Source of the DNA: Eubacterium sp.
GTDB lineage: Bacteria > Bacillota > Clostridia > Lachnospirales > Lachnospiraceae
Direction: 5' to 3'
Length of the DNA: 11,992 nucleotides
NCBI GenBank assembly: GCA_022776205.1
Contig: JALFIK010000184.1
Span: forward strand, 1 to 11,992
Position 1 is the stretch's first letter, and every line of letters starts with the position of its first letter. A program made the position numbers and the translations under genes. Of the stretch, positions 6,011 to 11,992 are shown piece by piece. The notes beneath the pieces are model-generated. The model ran no database searches, was not told the origin of the DNA, and worked only from the letters and a program-made list of their open reading frames with translations.

Positions 6011-7126
6011 TTAATATAACTCGCTGTAAATTTTGTATACTCTGTCCCGGTCAAGAGGAACAAAATTATTTGCCATTAACCTGCCCTGTGTCTCCATGAC
6101 ACTGTCCGTAAATGTATCCAGTTCTTCCTTCTTTACTCCATATTCATGAAGTGCCTTTTTCGGAAGAACATGATTCAACAGGCTTTCCAGTTCATCATAA
6201 ACATTGTCTGTATCACAGCCAAGAAGTTTTGCCAGGAATTGATTCATCACGGCAATTTCTCCGTCTGTTTTTATTTCCATATAATTTTTCAAAACTCCGG
6301 TAAACATGGCATAATTGCTCTCTCCATGGGGAACGTGATAAGTACCTCCCAGAGGATAGCTTAAGGCATGAACTGCCGCACATCCGGCTGTTCCAAATGC
6401 AAGTCCGGCATAATTGCTTGCCGTAAGTACATCCTCAATAATCTCCGGCAGGATTTCTTTTCCTTCTTTCACCAGTTTTTGATATGACGTAATAAGCAGC
6501 TCAATCGCTTTATACCCGAAAAGTTTTGTGTAGGATGTTGCCTTTGGAGAAAGACTCGATTCTACGGCATGAACAAGTGCATCAATAGAACTTGTTGCAA
6601 AAACCCCAAATGGAAGTGTGCTAAGAAGCTCCGGAATCAGCACCGCTTCATTGGCAAACATACTTTCCGAAGTAAGACCCATTTTCACTCCCATTCTCGT
6701 CCGATTAACAATTGCAATATTTGTCATCTCGCTTCCTGTCCCGCAGGTTGTCGGAATCGCCACAAGGTGATGTTTTCTCTCAAGACGATCTTTGTTATCG
6801 TAAAGAACATCCACACATTCTCCTTCCGTGACAGCAAGGATTTTTGCGATATCAATTACCGTTCCGCCACCAATGGCAATAATGCGGTCATACTCTTTCT
6901 CCGATGCCTTTTTGATAATCGCATCCACCATCGTATCCGTCGGTTCCCCGCTTCCAAATTCCTCCTGGAAAATCACCTGTACCGGATAAGTTTTCTCATC
7001 AAAAAACGGTTCAAAAATGTAGCGGTTTGTCAATACCAGATCATTGCTTCCAATTTGAAAATTTTCTGCAAATTCCTTACATGTGCTGAACTTATAAAGC
7101 TTCGGACGAAAAATAATTTGTTCCAT
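6011..7126 (-). CDS. Iron-type alcohol dehydrogenase, probably 4-hydroxybutyrate dehydrogenase
   Basis: This group III metal-dependent, NAD-linked dehydrogenase has 371 residues. The nucleotide loop GGGTVID is at 86-92, IPTTCGTGSE is at 124-133, and the metal ligands are Asp182, His186 (SSIDALVHAVE), His253 (AVHALSYPLGG) and His267 (YHVPHGE). Length and whole-chain style (YKFSTCKEFA, LTNRYIFEPFF, FGSGEPTDTM, NNFVPLDRDRVYKIY) agree, from memory, with Clostridium kluyveri 4-hydroxybutyrate dehydrogenase. That enzyme interconverts succinate semialdehyde and 4-hydroxybutyrate in a butyrate-forming route. The usual partners (succinate semialdehyde dehydrogenase, 4-hydroxybutyrate CoA-transferase or dehydratase) are not in the window. 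Neighbouring dhaMKL could instead hint at a polyol or glycerol-type substrate. It has its own promoter (7159-7187), AAAGGGG before the ATG, and a probable terminator. Family is certain; substrate is inferred. Confidence 0.9.
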   Translation of the reverse strand: MEQIIFRPKLYKFSTCKEFAENFQIGSNDLVLTNRYIFEPFFDEKTYPVQVIFQEEFGSGEPTDTMVDAIIKKASEKEYDRIIAIGGGTVIDIAKILAVTEGECVDVLYDNKDRLERKHHLVAIPTTCGTGSEMTNIAIVNRTRMGVKMGLTSESMFANEAVLIPELLSTLPFGVFATSSIDALVHAVESSLSPKATSYTKLFGYKAIELLITSYQKLVKEGKEILPEIIEDVLTASNYAGLAFGTAGCAAVHALSYPLGGTYHVPHGESNYAMFTGVLKNYMEIKTDGEIAVMNQFLAKLLGCDTDNVYDELESLLNHVLPKKALHEYGVKKEELDTFTDSVMETQGRLMANNFVPLDRDRVYKIYSELY

Positions 7127-7158
7127 AACTCTTACCCCTTTCTTCCTTCTTTTTTTTC

Positions 7159-7187
7159 ATTGTATCATTTTCATGAACAATGTACAA
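7159..7187 (-). promoter_or_regulatory. Promoter of the alcohol dehydrogenase gene
   Basis: On the minus strand TTGTAC (7182-7187) and TACAAT (7159-7164) are 17 bp apart, with TGA before the -10 box (extended -10). TTCATGAA (7170-7177) is an 8-bp palindrome within the spacer and might be an operator. Transcription would start near 7152. Confidence 0.65.
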
Positions 7188-7281
7188 TATTTTATATCCG
7201 GCCCTTATTATTGGAAATCACCAGGGAAAAGATACCATCATATCAGGAAGTCTTTTTTCCACATTCTGTCACAGGATCGGT

Positions 7282-8406
7282 TTACGGCCTTGCCATAAGA
7301 TGCTTGTCCCCATAAAATGATCCTCTCACCGGCAAAAGGGTCACTACCGGTTTCCCCTTCTGGTCAAAGTAGCAAAAATCATATCCTGCCACCATCTCCG
7401 CATGGTATACATTTTTGTATCTGCCGTTTGGTTCACCAACTTTATAACAGACATCACCGGCCCGATAATACATTTTATCTACTTTTTTCCAGGATATTTT
7501 TCCGAGCATCTTATGTTTTTTCGTCATGTATTTTGCCTGTTCTGCCGCGGTCGGCGCCCAGTTTTTATTTCCGAAATTACATCCGTTCTTCCTATAAGCT
7601 TTCCAGACCAGGGAACTACAGTCATAATACTTTTTCTGCATTCTCTTTTTCTGACTGTATTTTCCTGTCTTCACAATTTTTTTAGCAGTATTAATCGCAG
7701 CACACTTCTTTTTTGAAGTCACCGAAACCGCACAGCCGACCCTGTGCCCGTTTACCTTCGCATAAACCACCGCATTTCCTTCTTTTTTTGCCTTAATCTT
7801 TCCCGTATTACTGATGGATACAATCTTTTTATTCAGAGAACACCATTCCGTTTTCCCGGAGAATGCTTTTCCACCACATCGCACACTCAGTTTTGCTGTT
7901 TTCCCTTTGGAAAGAAGAAGCGAAGATTTATTGAGCGAAATACGCTGGACTGTCACCGGAATCGCAGGAAATTTCTTTTCGTTTATTGTAATGTAAATAT
8001 TCGTGGAAGCTGCCTCTCCCATGTAATAATAAGGTTCAATGCTCAATGTGAGAATATTATTTTTAACATCTTCCACGTCACAGTAGAAAGAATTGTTTGT
8101 TGAATCAACAGATTCAATATATGAAAAATCATTAAATACATAAGCCGGACTATTTATTCTGACTTTCATTGTGTATGCCGCCTGCGTGTATTCGTCTCCT
8201 TCATAAAAAACCGTGGAAGAAATCGGTGTCAGGGTAACCCCACTCATATCCGGATCCGGTTCCTCCTCCCATGTATCATCGTAATCCCATGGGTCATCGT
8301 AACTATCATAATAGTCATCATCATCGTAAGCCGCAGCGTTCACCCCGGCCGGAACAGCCAGAACAAGTACCAGTAAAACCGCAATCAAAGTTTTTATTTT
8401 TTTCAT
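7282..8406 (-). CDS. Secreted Big2 plus NlpC/P60-type cell-wall hydrolase
   Basis: I place the start at the ATG at 8406, 7 bp after GGAG. The ATG two codons earlier (8412) is only one base from the ribosome binding site, which is too close. Counting from 8412, residues 1-27 are a signal peptide (MKKIKTLIAVLLVLVLAV, cleavage near VNA-A). Residues 28-56 form an Asp/Tyr/Glu-rich acidic stretch. About 57-155 is an unassigned beta-rich region and 156-232 is a bacterial Ig-like Big2 domain (ISLNKSSLLLSKGKTAKLSV, ISNTGKIKAKKEGNAVV). The C-terminal part is an NlpC/P60-like cysteine peptidase: YYDCSSLVWKAYRKNG gives nucleophile Cys265 and VYHAEMVAGY gives His337. Such enzymes cut peptide stems in peptidoglycan at the cell surface. 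No membrane or LPXTG anchor is seen. The third catalytic residue is not clear. Transcribed alone from 8460-8489. Confidence 0.85.
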   Translation of the reverse strand: MKKIKTLIAVLLVLVLAVPAGVNAAAYDDDDYYDSYDDPWDYDDTWEEEPDPDMSGVTLTPISSTVFYEGDEYTQAAYTMKVRINSPAYVFNDFSYIESVDSTNNSFYCDVEDVKNNILTLSIEPYYYMGEAASTNIYITINEKKFPAIPVTVQRISLNKSSLLLSKGKTAKLSVRCGGKAFSGKTEWCSLNKKIVSISNTGKIKAKKEGNAVVYAKVNGHRVGCAVSVTSKKKCAAINTAKKIVKTGKYSQKKRMQKKYYDCSSLVWKAYRKNGCNFGNKNWAPTAAEQAKYMTKKHKMLGKISWKKVDKMYYRAGDVCYKVGEPNGRYKNVYHAEMVAGYDFCYFDQKGKPVVTLLPVRGSFYGDKHLMARP

Positions 8407-8408
8407 GT

Positions 8409-8597
8409 TCATTCTCCTTTGTAATTATTGGCTTTTTTATCTAAAAGATTCGATACTTTATGATACCATATAATAAAAATTTTTACCAATTTAAATCTTG
8501 AGCCGGAACCAATGGAACGAATTTTAAAACCATATAAAAGACAAAATACGGCAAGCAATATCCATATGCCAAGCTTTTTCCCCACCGGCTTTATCTT
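8409..8597 (-). pseudogene. Remnant of a YdcF-like membrane protein gene
   Basis: Between citrate synthase and the NlpC/P60 gene the minus strand is open for 62 codons (58 from a GTG at 8585) up to a TGA at 8411-8409. It encodes a basic start (GKKLG), one clear membrane segment (IWILLAVFCLLYGF) and then IRSIGSGSRFKLV. The order of membrane helix ending in CLLYG and then a GSG-T/S-R-F motif recalls the N-terminus of Firmicute YdcF/DUF218-type membrane proteins, whose large catalytic part is wholly missing here. The last third overlaps a promoter and the next gene's ribosome binding site, so it is unlikely to be under protein selection. No convincing ribosome binding site precedes the GTG. The identification is from memory. 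A genuine 58-residue single-pass membrane peptide is the alternative. Confidence 0.4.
8460..8489 (-). promoter_or_regulatory. Promoter of the NlpC/P60 gene
   Basis: On the minus strand TTGGTA (8484-8489) and TATCAT (8460-8465) are 18 bp apart, and TGG before the -10 box makes it an extended -10. It lies inside the decayed gene fragment 8409-8597, which supports that fragment being non-functional. Confidence 0.5.
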
Positions 8598-9925
8598 TCA
8601 TCCATAACACTCATATAGGCCGGACGTATAATTTTATCCGTACATATCAGCTCTTCCATACGATGGGCACTCCAGCCAACAATTCTGGCCACTGCAAAAA
8701 TTGCCGTATATAATTCCCGCGGAATCCCCAGCATATCGTATACAAATCCACTGTAAAAATCCACATTCGGGCTTACGATTTTCATGGTTTTCCTGTTTTC
8801 GGAAATCAGTTTTGGAGCGAGCATTTCCACATTCTCGTACAGCATCAGATCCTTCTCTCTGCCTTTCTCCTTTGCCAGCTCTTCCACATATTTTTTGAAT
8901 ACTCTTTCTCTTGGATCTGAGACTGTATATACTGCATGTCCCATTCCATAAATTAATCCCTTTTTATCGAAGGCCTGTCTGTCAATAATCTTTTTAAGAT
9001 AGGAAGAAATTTCTTCCTCATCAGAAAAATCCTTCACATTTGCCCGGATATCATCCATCATATCCATAACCTTGATATTCGCACCGCCATGTTTCGGTCC
9101 TTTTAAAGATGACATGGCCGCAGCAATTGTAGAATAGGTATCAGAACCCGAAGAAGTAACTACCCTGGTTGTAAACGTAGAGTTATTTCCTCCACCATGC
9201 TCCATATGCAAAATCAGTGCCGTATCGAGAACTTTTGCTTCAACCGGTGTATATTTCTGATCCGGTCGAAGCATCATCAGAAGGTTCTCCGCCGTAGAAA
9301 GTGTCGGATCCGGATTATGAATATACATGCTCTGCCCCTTCTCATAATAATTATAAGCATGATATGCGTAGGCAGCCAGAAGCGGAAATTCGCTGATCAG
9401 CTGGATGCACTGTCTTAATGAGTTGCTGACACTGATATCCTTTGCTTTTTTATCATAGGATGCAAGAGTTAGTATACTTCTTGTCATAGAATTCATAATA
9501 TCATCGGAAGAAGCTTTCATGATAACGTCTCTGGTAAAGTTTGTCGGAAGTGTTCTGCATTTTCCAATCACCTGCTGAAATTGTTTCTCCTCTTCTTCCG
9601 ATGGAAGTTGTCCCATTAATAAAAGATAGGCAATCTTTTCAAATCCAAGCTGGTCTTTTCCCAAATCTCCGATAAGTTTTTCCACCCGATATCCCCGATA
9701 CCATAATTCCCCGTCACAGGGAACTTTTTTCCCATCTTTTACATGAGAGGAAATAATCTTGGAAATTCTGGTCAGTCCTGTTAAAACACCTTTTCCTCTT
9801 TCATCTCTCAGTCCGAGATTTACTCCAAACTCTTCAAAAAGACGTGGATCGATAAAATCATTTTTTCGACAGACCGCTTCATTCTTCACCGCATAATCAT
9901 TCATCCATTTCGTCATCGCTTCCAT
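8591..9925 (-). CDS. gltA: Citrate synthase (Si-type, GltA/CitZ family)
   Basis: Condenses oxaloacetate and acetyl-CoA to citrate. In a fermentative anaerobe this probably feeds 2-oxoglutarate and glutamate synthesis. The protein has 444 residues. Active-site elements are complete: LHMEHGGGNNSTF (His240, His243), GPKHGGAN with catalytic His279, GMGHAVYTVSDPR with His330 and Arg339, and SPNVDFYSG with Asp389. A 2-methylcitrate synthase role cannot be excluded from sequence, but no prp genes are nearby. The ATG at 9925 follows GAGGAGGAGG. It overlaps the end of the MarR gene by 29 bp, so the two are co-transcribed and probably translationally coupled. Control therefore comes from the promoter, the leader hairpin and the CIRCE upstream of the MarR gene. 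I see no strong terminator directly after its stop. Confidence 0.94.
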   Translation of the reverse strand: MEAMTKWMNDYAVKNEAVCRKNDFIDPRLFEEFGVNLGLRDERGKGVLTGLTRISKIISSHVKDGKKVPCDGELWYRGYRVEKLIGDLGKDQLGFEKIAYLLLMGQLPSEEEEKQFQQVIGKCRTLPTNFTRDVIMKASSDDIMNSMTRSILTLASYDKKAKDISVSNSLRQCIQLISEFPLLAAYAYHAYNYYEKGQSMYIHNPDPTLSTAENLLMMLRPDQKYTPVEAKVLDTALILHMEHGGGNNSTFTTRVVTSSGSDTYSTIAAAMSSLKGPKHGGANIKVMDMMDDIRANVKDFSDEEEISSYLKKIIDRQAFDKKGLIYGMGHAVYTVSDPRERVFKKYVEELAKEKGREKDLMLYENVEMLAPKLISENRKTMKIVSPNVDFYSGFVYDMLGIPRELYTAIFAVARIVGWSAHRMEELICTDKIIRPAYMSVMDER

Positions 9926-10424
9926 CGAAATCCTCCTCCTCGATTCCCTTTAATTCACTGCACATCACATCATCCAGCTGTTTCATCAATTTTAACAGAA
10001 GTTTCAGGTTCTCTTTTCCAAAATTATTTATTACTTTTCCATAACAGTCTCTCAGAAGTGTTTCCTGTTCCTGGAATAATTTTTGCCCCAGATCCGTAAT
10101 TGTCACATACGTTCCCTCACTTCCGGAACCGTCATAAGACCAGAGCACTAATCCTCTGTCTTTCAATTTTCCAACCATCTTCGAGGTCTGGCGCATCGTT
10201 AACTGCATTTTATCTGATAAATCCTTTAAATATGTTTTTCCCTCATTTCCTGAGGATTTCTCACTTTCCGATGCAATCGTATAAAGGGCAATATACTCCT
10301 GAAGGGTCATTTTTCGAAAAAGTTCCTGAATTTTTCCCTTATTCATCAAGTATCTGCGATACGTTATTTCGTTTGTAAAATTTCTGAGTTCATTGGCATC
10401 CATACGTTCTCTTTGTTCCGGCAT
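9897..10424 (-). CDS. MarR-family transcriptional regulator
   Basis: A winged-helix DNA-binding protein of 175 residues from the ATG at 10424 (ten bases after AGGGGG). A TTG at 10430 is an alternative start two codons earlier. Residues 30-60 form the first helices (LQEYIALYTIASES). YLKDLSDKMQLTMRQTSKMV (65-84) is the helix-turn-helix and DGSGSEGTYVTITDLGQ (98-114) the wing. Residues 115-160 form the C-terminal dimerisation helices. The tail EEEDFDGSDDEMDE is strongly acidic and is encoded by the ribosome binding site and first codons of the citrate synthase gene. As first gene of the operon it probably regulates itself and citrate synthase; its ligand is unknown. A short dyad, CAAACTGTTTG (10522-10532), just past the likely transcription start could be its operator. 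Confidence 0.87.
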   Translation of the reverse strand: MPEQRERMDANELRNFTNEITYRRYLMNKGKIQELFRKMTLQEYIALYTIASESEKSSGNEGKTYLKDLSDKMQLTMRQTSKMVGKLKDRGLVLWSYDGSGSEGTYVTITDLGQKLFQEQETLLRDCYGKVINNFGKENLKLLLKLMKQLDDVMCSELKGIEEEDFDGSDDEMDE

Positions 10425-10447
10425 CGGCAATCTTCCCCCTTTTTATG

Positions 10448-10474
10448 TTAGCACTCCTGTATATAGAGTGCTAA
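10448..10474. promoter_or_regulatory. Perfect CIRCE element (HrcA operator)
   Basis: TTAGCACTC (10448-10456) and GAGTGCTAA (10466-10474) are separated by exactly 9 bp, which equals the CIRCE consensus with no mismatch. HrcA represses groESL and hrcA-grpE-dnaK through this site. Here it lies in the leader of the MarR-citrate synthase operon, about 60-90 nt after the expected transcription start and 24 bp before the MarR ATG. No chaperone gene is in the window. Confidence 0.93.
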
Positions 10475-10483
10475 TTCAATTAT

Positions 10484-10507
10484 AAAAAAATTTCCCCTTC
10501 CCGGGGA
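10484..10507 (-). terminator. Leader hairpin plus U-tract, possible attenuator
   Basis: In the minus-strand leader TCCCC (10507-10503) pairs with GGGGA (10497-10493) around a 5-nt loop, followed by AA and seven T (10490-10484). The stem is short but G/C-rich and sits between the promoter and the MarR gene, where it could end transcription early. Whether anything controls it is unknown. Confidence 0.4.
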
Positions 10508-10542
10508 TTATCTTTTGTTTTCAAACTGTTTGTTTAGAAACT

Positions 10543-10570
10543 ATTATATCATCTGTCATTACATTGTCAA
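10543..10570 (-). promoter_or_regulatory. Consensus promoter of the MarR-citrate synthase operon
   Basis: On the minus strand a perfect TTGACA (10565-10570) and a perfect TATAAT (10543-10548) are 16 bp apart, with TGA just before the -10 box. Transcription would start near 10536, leaving a leader of about 110 nt that carries the attenuator-like hairpin and the CIRCE. Confidence 0.85.
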
Positions 10571-10683
10571 CATATTTTCATTTTAATTTACTTAATAAAG
10601 AGAAAACGTCAGAATACATCATAAAATTAACTATCTTTTCTGTCATTGCCAAAAATCGTGCTTTCCTTCCTCTCTATCGCTCC

Positions 10684-10751
10684 GTCCAGAAGGAATCCGG
10701 GAAATCCTCATTCGATACTACAAATGTACTTTTGTCGAAATCCTTCCGGAC
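10684..10751. repeat. Long interrupted inverted repeat in intergenic DNA
   Basis: GTCCAGAAGGA (10684-10694) pairs with TCCTTCCGGAC (10741-10751) over 11 positions, one of them a non-Watson-Crick pair. Inside, TTCGA (10711-10715) pairs with TCGAA (10735-10739), and CAAA (10721-10724) with TTTG (10731-10734). About 16 unpaired bases sit on the left arm only. No U-tract follows on either strand, so it is not a normal terminator. It lies just downstream of the radical SAM gene. It may be a small structured RNA, an mRNA 3' end or a repeat remnant. Confidence 0.45.
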
Positions 10752-10794
10752 TGGCTGAAAGAAGATGGTTCCGACTTCTGAGTTTTCGCTCTAT

Positions 10795-11992
10795 TCAGGC
10801 TTTTGTATCCATATTTCCGCATTTTTGCGCTCTCTTTGCCCTGTTTTCTTTCCACAGTTTCTCGGCAACCGGCTGCCAGTTCTTTGCATACCGGTCGCAT
10901 TTTGCGCAAAGATGTTCTGCGGTTTCCGGAGACTGCAGGTCTGTAGAATGCGCTCCGGCCTTCTCTACCATGGCACGGAGTTTTTCCGGATTTTCCAGCA
11001 TCGGACATGGACGAAGCATATTTTTATTGAACGGCTGTCCATCATGATATGCCATCATCATTGGGGAACGCAGTGCATCCAGCAAAGATTTCTCCCTGAT
11101 ATTGGAATCGGAATAATGGATAAATACGCAAGGATCAATATCTCCGTTCGCATTAATATGTAAATAACGATGACCACCCGCAATACATCCCCCGACATAT
11201 TCTGCATCATTCTGGAAATCCAAGGCAAATAATGGTTTTGTTGCACGGTAGCGCCGGATTTTTTCATAAACTCCGGTACGCTGCTCCGGGGTTGGCATCA
11301 GCTCAGGAACCGCATCGTTCCCTACCGGCATATAATGAAAGTACCATACAAAGTAGGCTCCCATTTCAATCAGGGAATCATAGAACTCCTCCGACGTGAT
11401 CGAGTCATAATTTGCACTGGTATAACAGCAGGAGATTCCGTAAACCAGTTTCTTTTTCCGGAGCAGTTCCATCGCTTTCTTTACTTTCTGATAAACCCCT
11501 TTTCCACGACGCCCGTCTGTTGCTTCTTCAAATCCTTCCAGGGAAATGGCAGGGACAAAATTGCCCACCCGGAGCATTTCATCTGCAAACGCCCCATCAA
11601 TCAGCGTTGCATTCGTAAAACACAAAAAAACACAATCCGAATGTTTCTCACAAAGACGAATCAAATCTTTTTTCCGGACCAGTGGTTCCCCTCCGGTATA
11701 GATATACAAATATACACCGAGTTCTTTCCCCTGTCGGATAATATCGTCGATCTCATCATAGGTAAGATTCAGTTTATGTCCGTATTCTGCCGCCCAGCAT
11801 CCGGTACAATGCAGATTGCAGGCCGATGTGGGATCTAGAAGAATCGCCCATGGAATATTGCAGTTATATTTATTTCTCAATTCTTCCTCCCGTTTCCATC
11901 CTACCAGGCTGGCATTAATAAACAGATTAACTGCCAGGGTTTTTGTCACATTCGGATCCACCTCTTTAAAAAGGCGGCGGATGAAACCGTAA
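10795..11992 (-). CDS. Radical SAM protein with SPASM-like C-terminus (5' end outside window)
   Basis: The frame is open to the window edge. Although a GTG at 11961 could start translation, the ten residues before it (YGFIRRLFKE) read smoothly into VDPNVTKTLAVNLF, so the real N-terminus is probably beyond the window. Counting from the GTG, SACNLHCTGC gives Cys48, Cys52 and Cys55, the CxxxCxxC ligands of the radical SAM iron-sulfur cluster; YTGGEP (89-93) is the SAM-binding motif. Further cysteines (Cys259 in VGGCIAGG, Cys278 in GDIDPCVF, Cys319 in RPCPML, Cys352 and Cys355) look like auxiliary-cluster ligands of a SPASM/twitch region. This is a well-conserved Firmicute family whose substrate is not known to me. 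No precursor peptide gene is visible downstream. The last residues are Lys/Arg-rich. Confidence 0.88.
   Translation of the reverse strand, partial: YGFIRRLFKEVDPNVTKTLAVNLFINASLVGWKREEELRNKYNCNIPWAILLDPTSACNLHCTGCWAAEYGHKLNLTYDEIDDIIRQGKELGVYLYIYTGGEPLVRKKDLIRLCEKHSDCVFLCFTNATLIDGAFADEMLRVGNFVPAISLEGFEEATDGRRGKGVYQKVKKAMELLRKKKLVYGISCCYTSANYDSITSEEFYDSLIEMGAYFVWYFHYMPVGNDAVPELMPTPEQRTGVYEKIRRYRATKPLFALDFQNDAEYVGGCIAGGHRYLHINANGDIDPCVFIHYSDSNIREKSLLDALRSPMMMAYHDGQPFNKNMLRPCPMLENPEKLRAMVEKAGAHSTDLQSPETAEHLCAKCDRYAKNWQPVAEKLWKENRAKRAQKCGNMDTKA

Noticed and set aside
6569..7315. 248-codon plus-strand open frame across the alcohol dehydrogenase gene
   Set aside because: It lies opposite a confidently identified enzyme with all metal ligands; its Cys/His/Phe/Arg-rich composition is typical of an antisense shadow.
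10674..10785. About 36 open minus-strand codons with protein-like composition in the gap after the radical SAM gene
   Set aside because: There is no start codon or ribosome binding site, the frame is short, and the same stretch is better explained by the inverted repeat.
11335..11838. 167-codon plus-strand open frame within the radical SAM gene
   Set aside because: Antisense to conserved radical SAM motifs, and no ribosome binding site or family resemblance.
1..11992. Mobile element, CRISPR array, phage genes or tRNA
   Set aside because: No regularly spaced repeats, transposase, integrase or cloverleaf-like sequence was found; the repeats present are single hairpins.

Overview
The window looks like chromosome from a low-GC Gram-positive anaerobe, most likely a gut Lachnospiraceae (Clostridia). 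The basis is A/T-rich intergenic DNA, strong AGGAGG-type ribosome binding sites, near-consensus sigma-A promoters, a CIRCE element, a PTS-dependent dihydroxyacetone kinase, a clostridial 4-hydroxybutyrate dehydrogenase-like enzyme and a selenium-metabolism cluster. No tRNA, rRNA, CRISPR array, transposase or phage gene was seen.

Left part (1-3563). A small uncharacterised protein (226-600, DUF6483-like) has its own promoter. Facing it is a LysR-type regulator of the selenium-associated kind (651-1446, minus). It is broken: about 95-100 bp coding for the wing of its DNA-binding domain are gone and the frame is shifted. Divergent from it is a plus-strand operon: selD (selenophosphate synthetase), yedF (TusA-like plus DsrE-like domains) and a DUF3343 putative Se/S carrier. 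A hairpin terminator that works in both directions (3525-3563) closes this operon and the facing dha operon.

Centre (3582-8597), all minus strand. Read in the direction of transcription: a decayed YdcF-like membrane-gene fragment (8409-8597); a secreted Big2 plus NlpC/P60 cell-wall hydrolase; an iron-type alcohol dehydrogenase most like 4-hydroxybutyrate dehydrogenase, with its own promoter and terminator; then dhaM-dhaK-dhaL from another promoter. DhaM passes phosphate from HPr to DhaL-ADP and DhaK holds dihydroxyacetone, so this operon makes dihydroxyacetone phosphate. A perfect 10-bp stem-loop separates dhaK from dhaL.

Right part (8591-11992), also minus strand. A MarR-family regulator and a Si-type citrate synthase form an overlapping two-gene operon. 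It has a near-perfect promoter, a leader hairpin that could attenuate, and a perfect CIRCE operator (HrcA binding site) just before the MarR gene. Heat-shock-type control of a citrate synthase operon is the most surprising observation here. At the right edge is a radical SAM/SPASM-type protein whose 5' end lies outside the window. Between it and the MarR promoter is about 230 bp of non-coding DNA holding a long interrupted inverted repeat.

I do not see a clearly new multi-gene system. The points worth following are the CIRCE site, the broken LysR beside intact selenium genes, the gene remnant, and several unexplained RNA or DNA hairpins.
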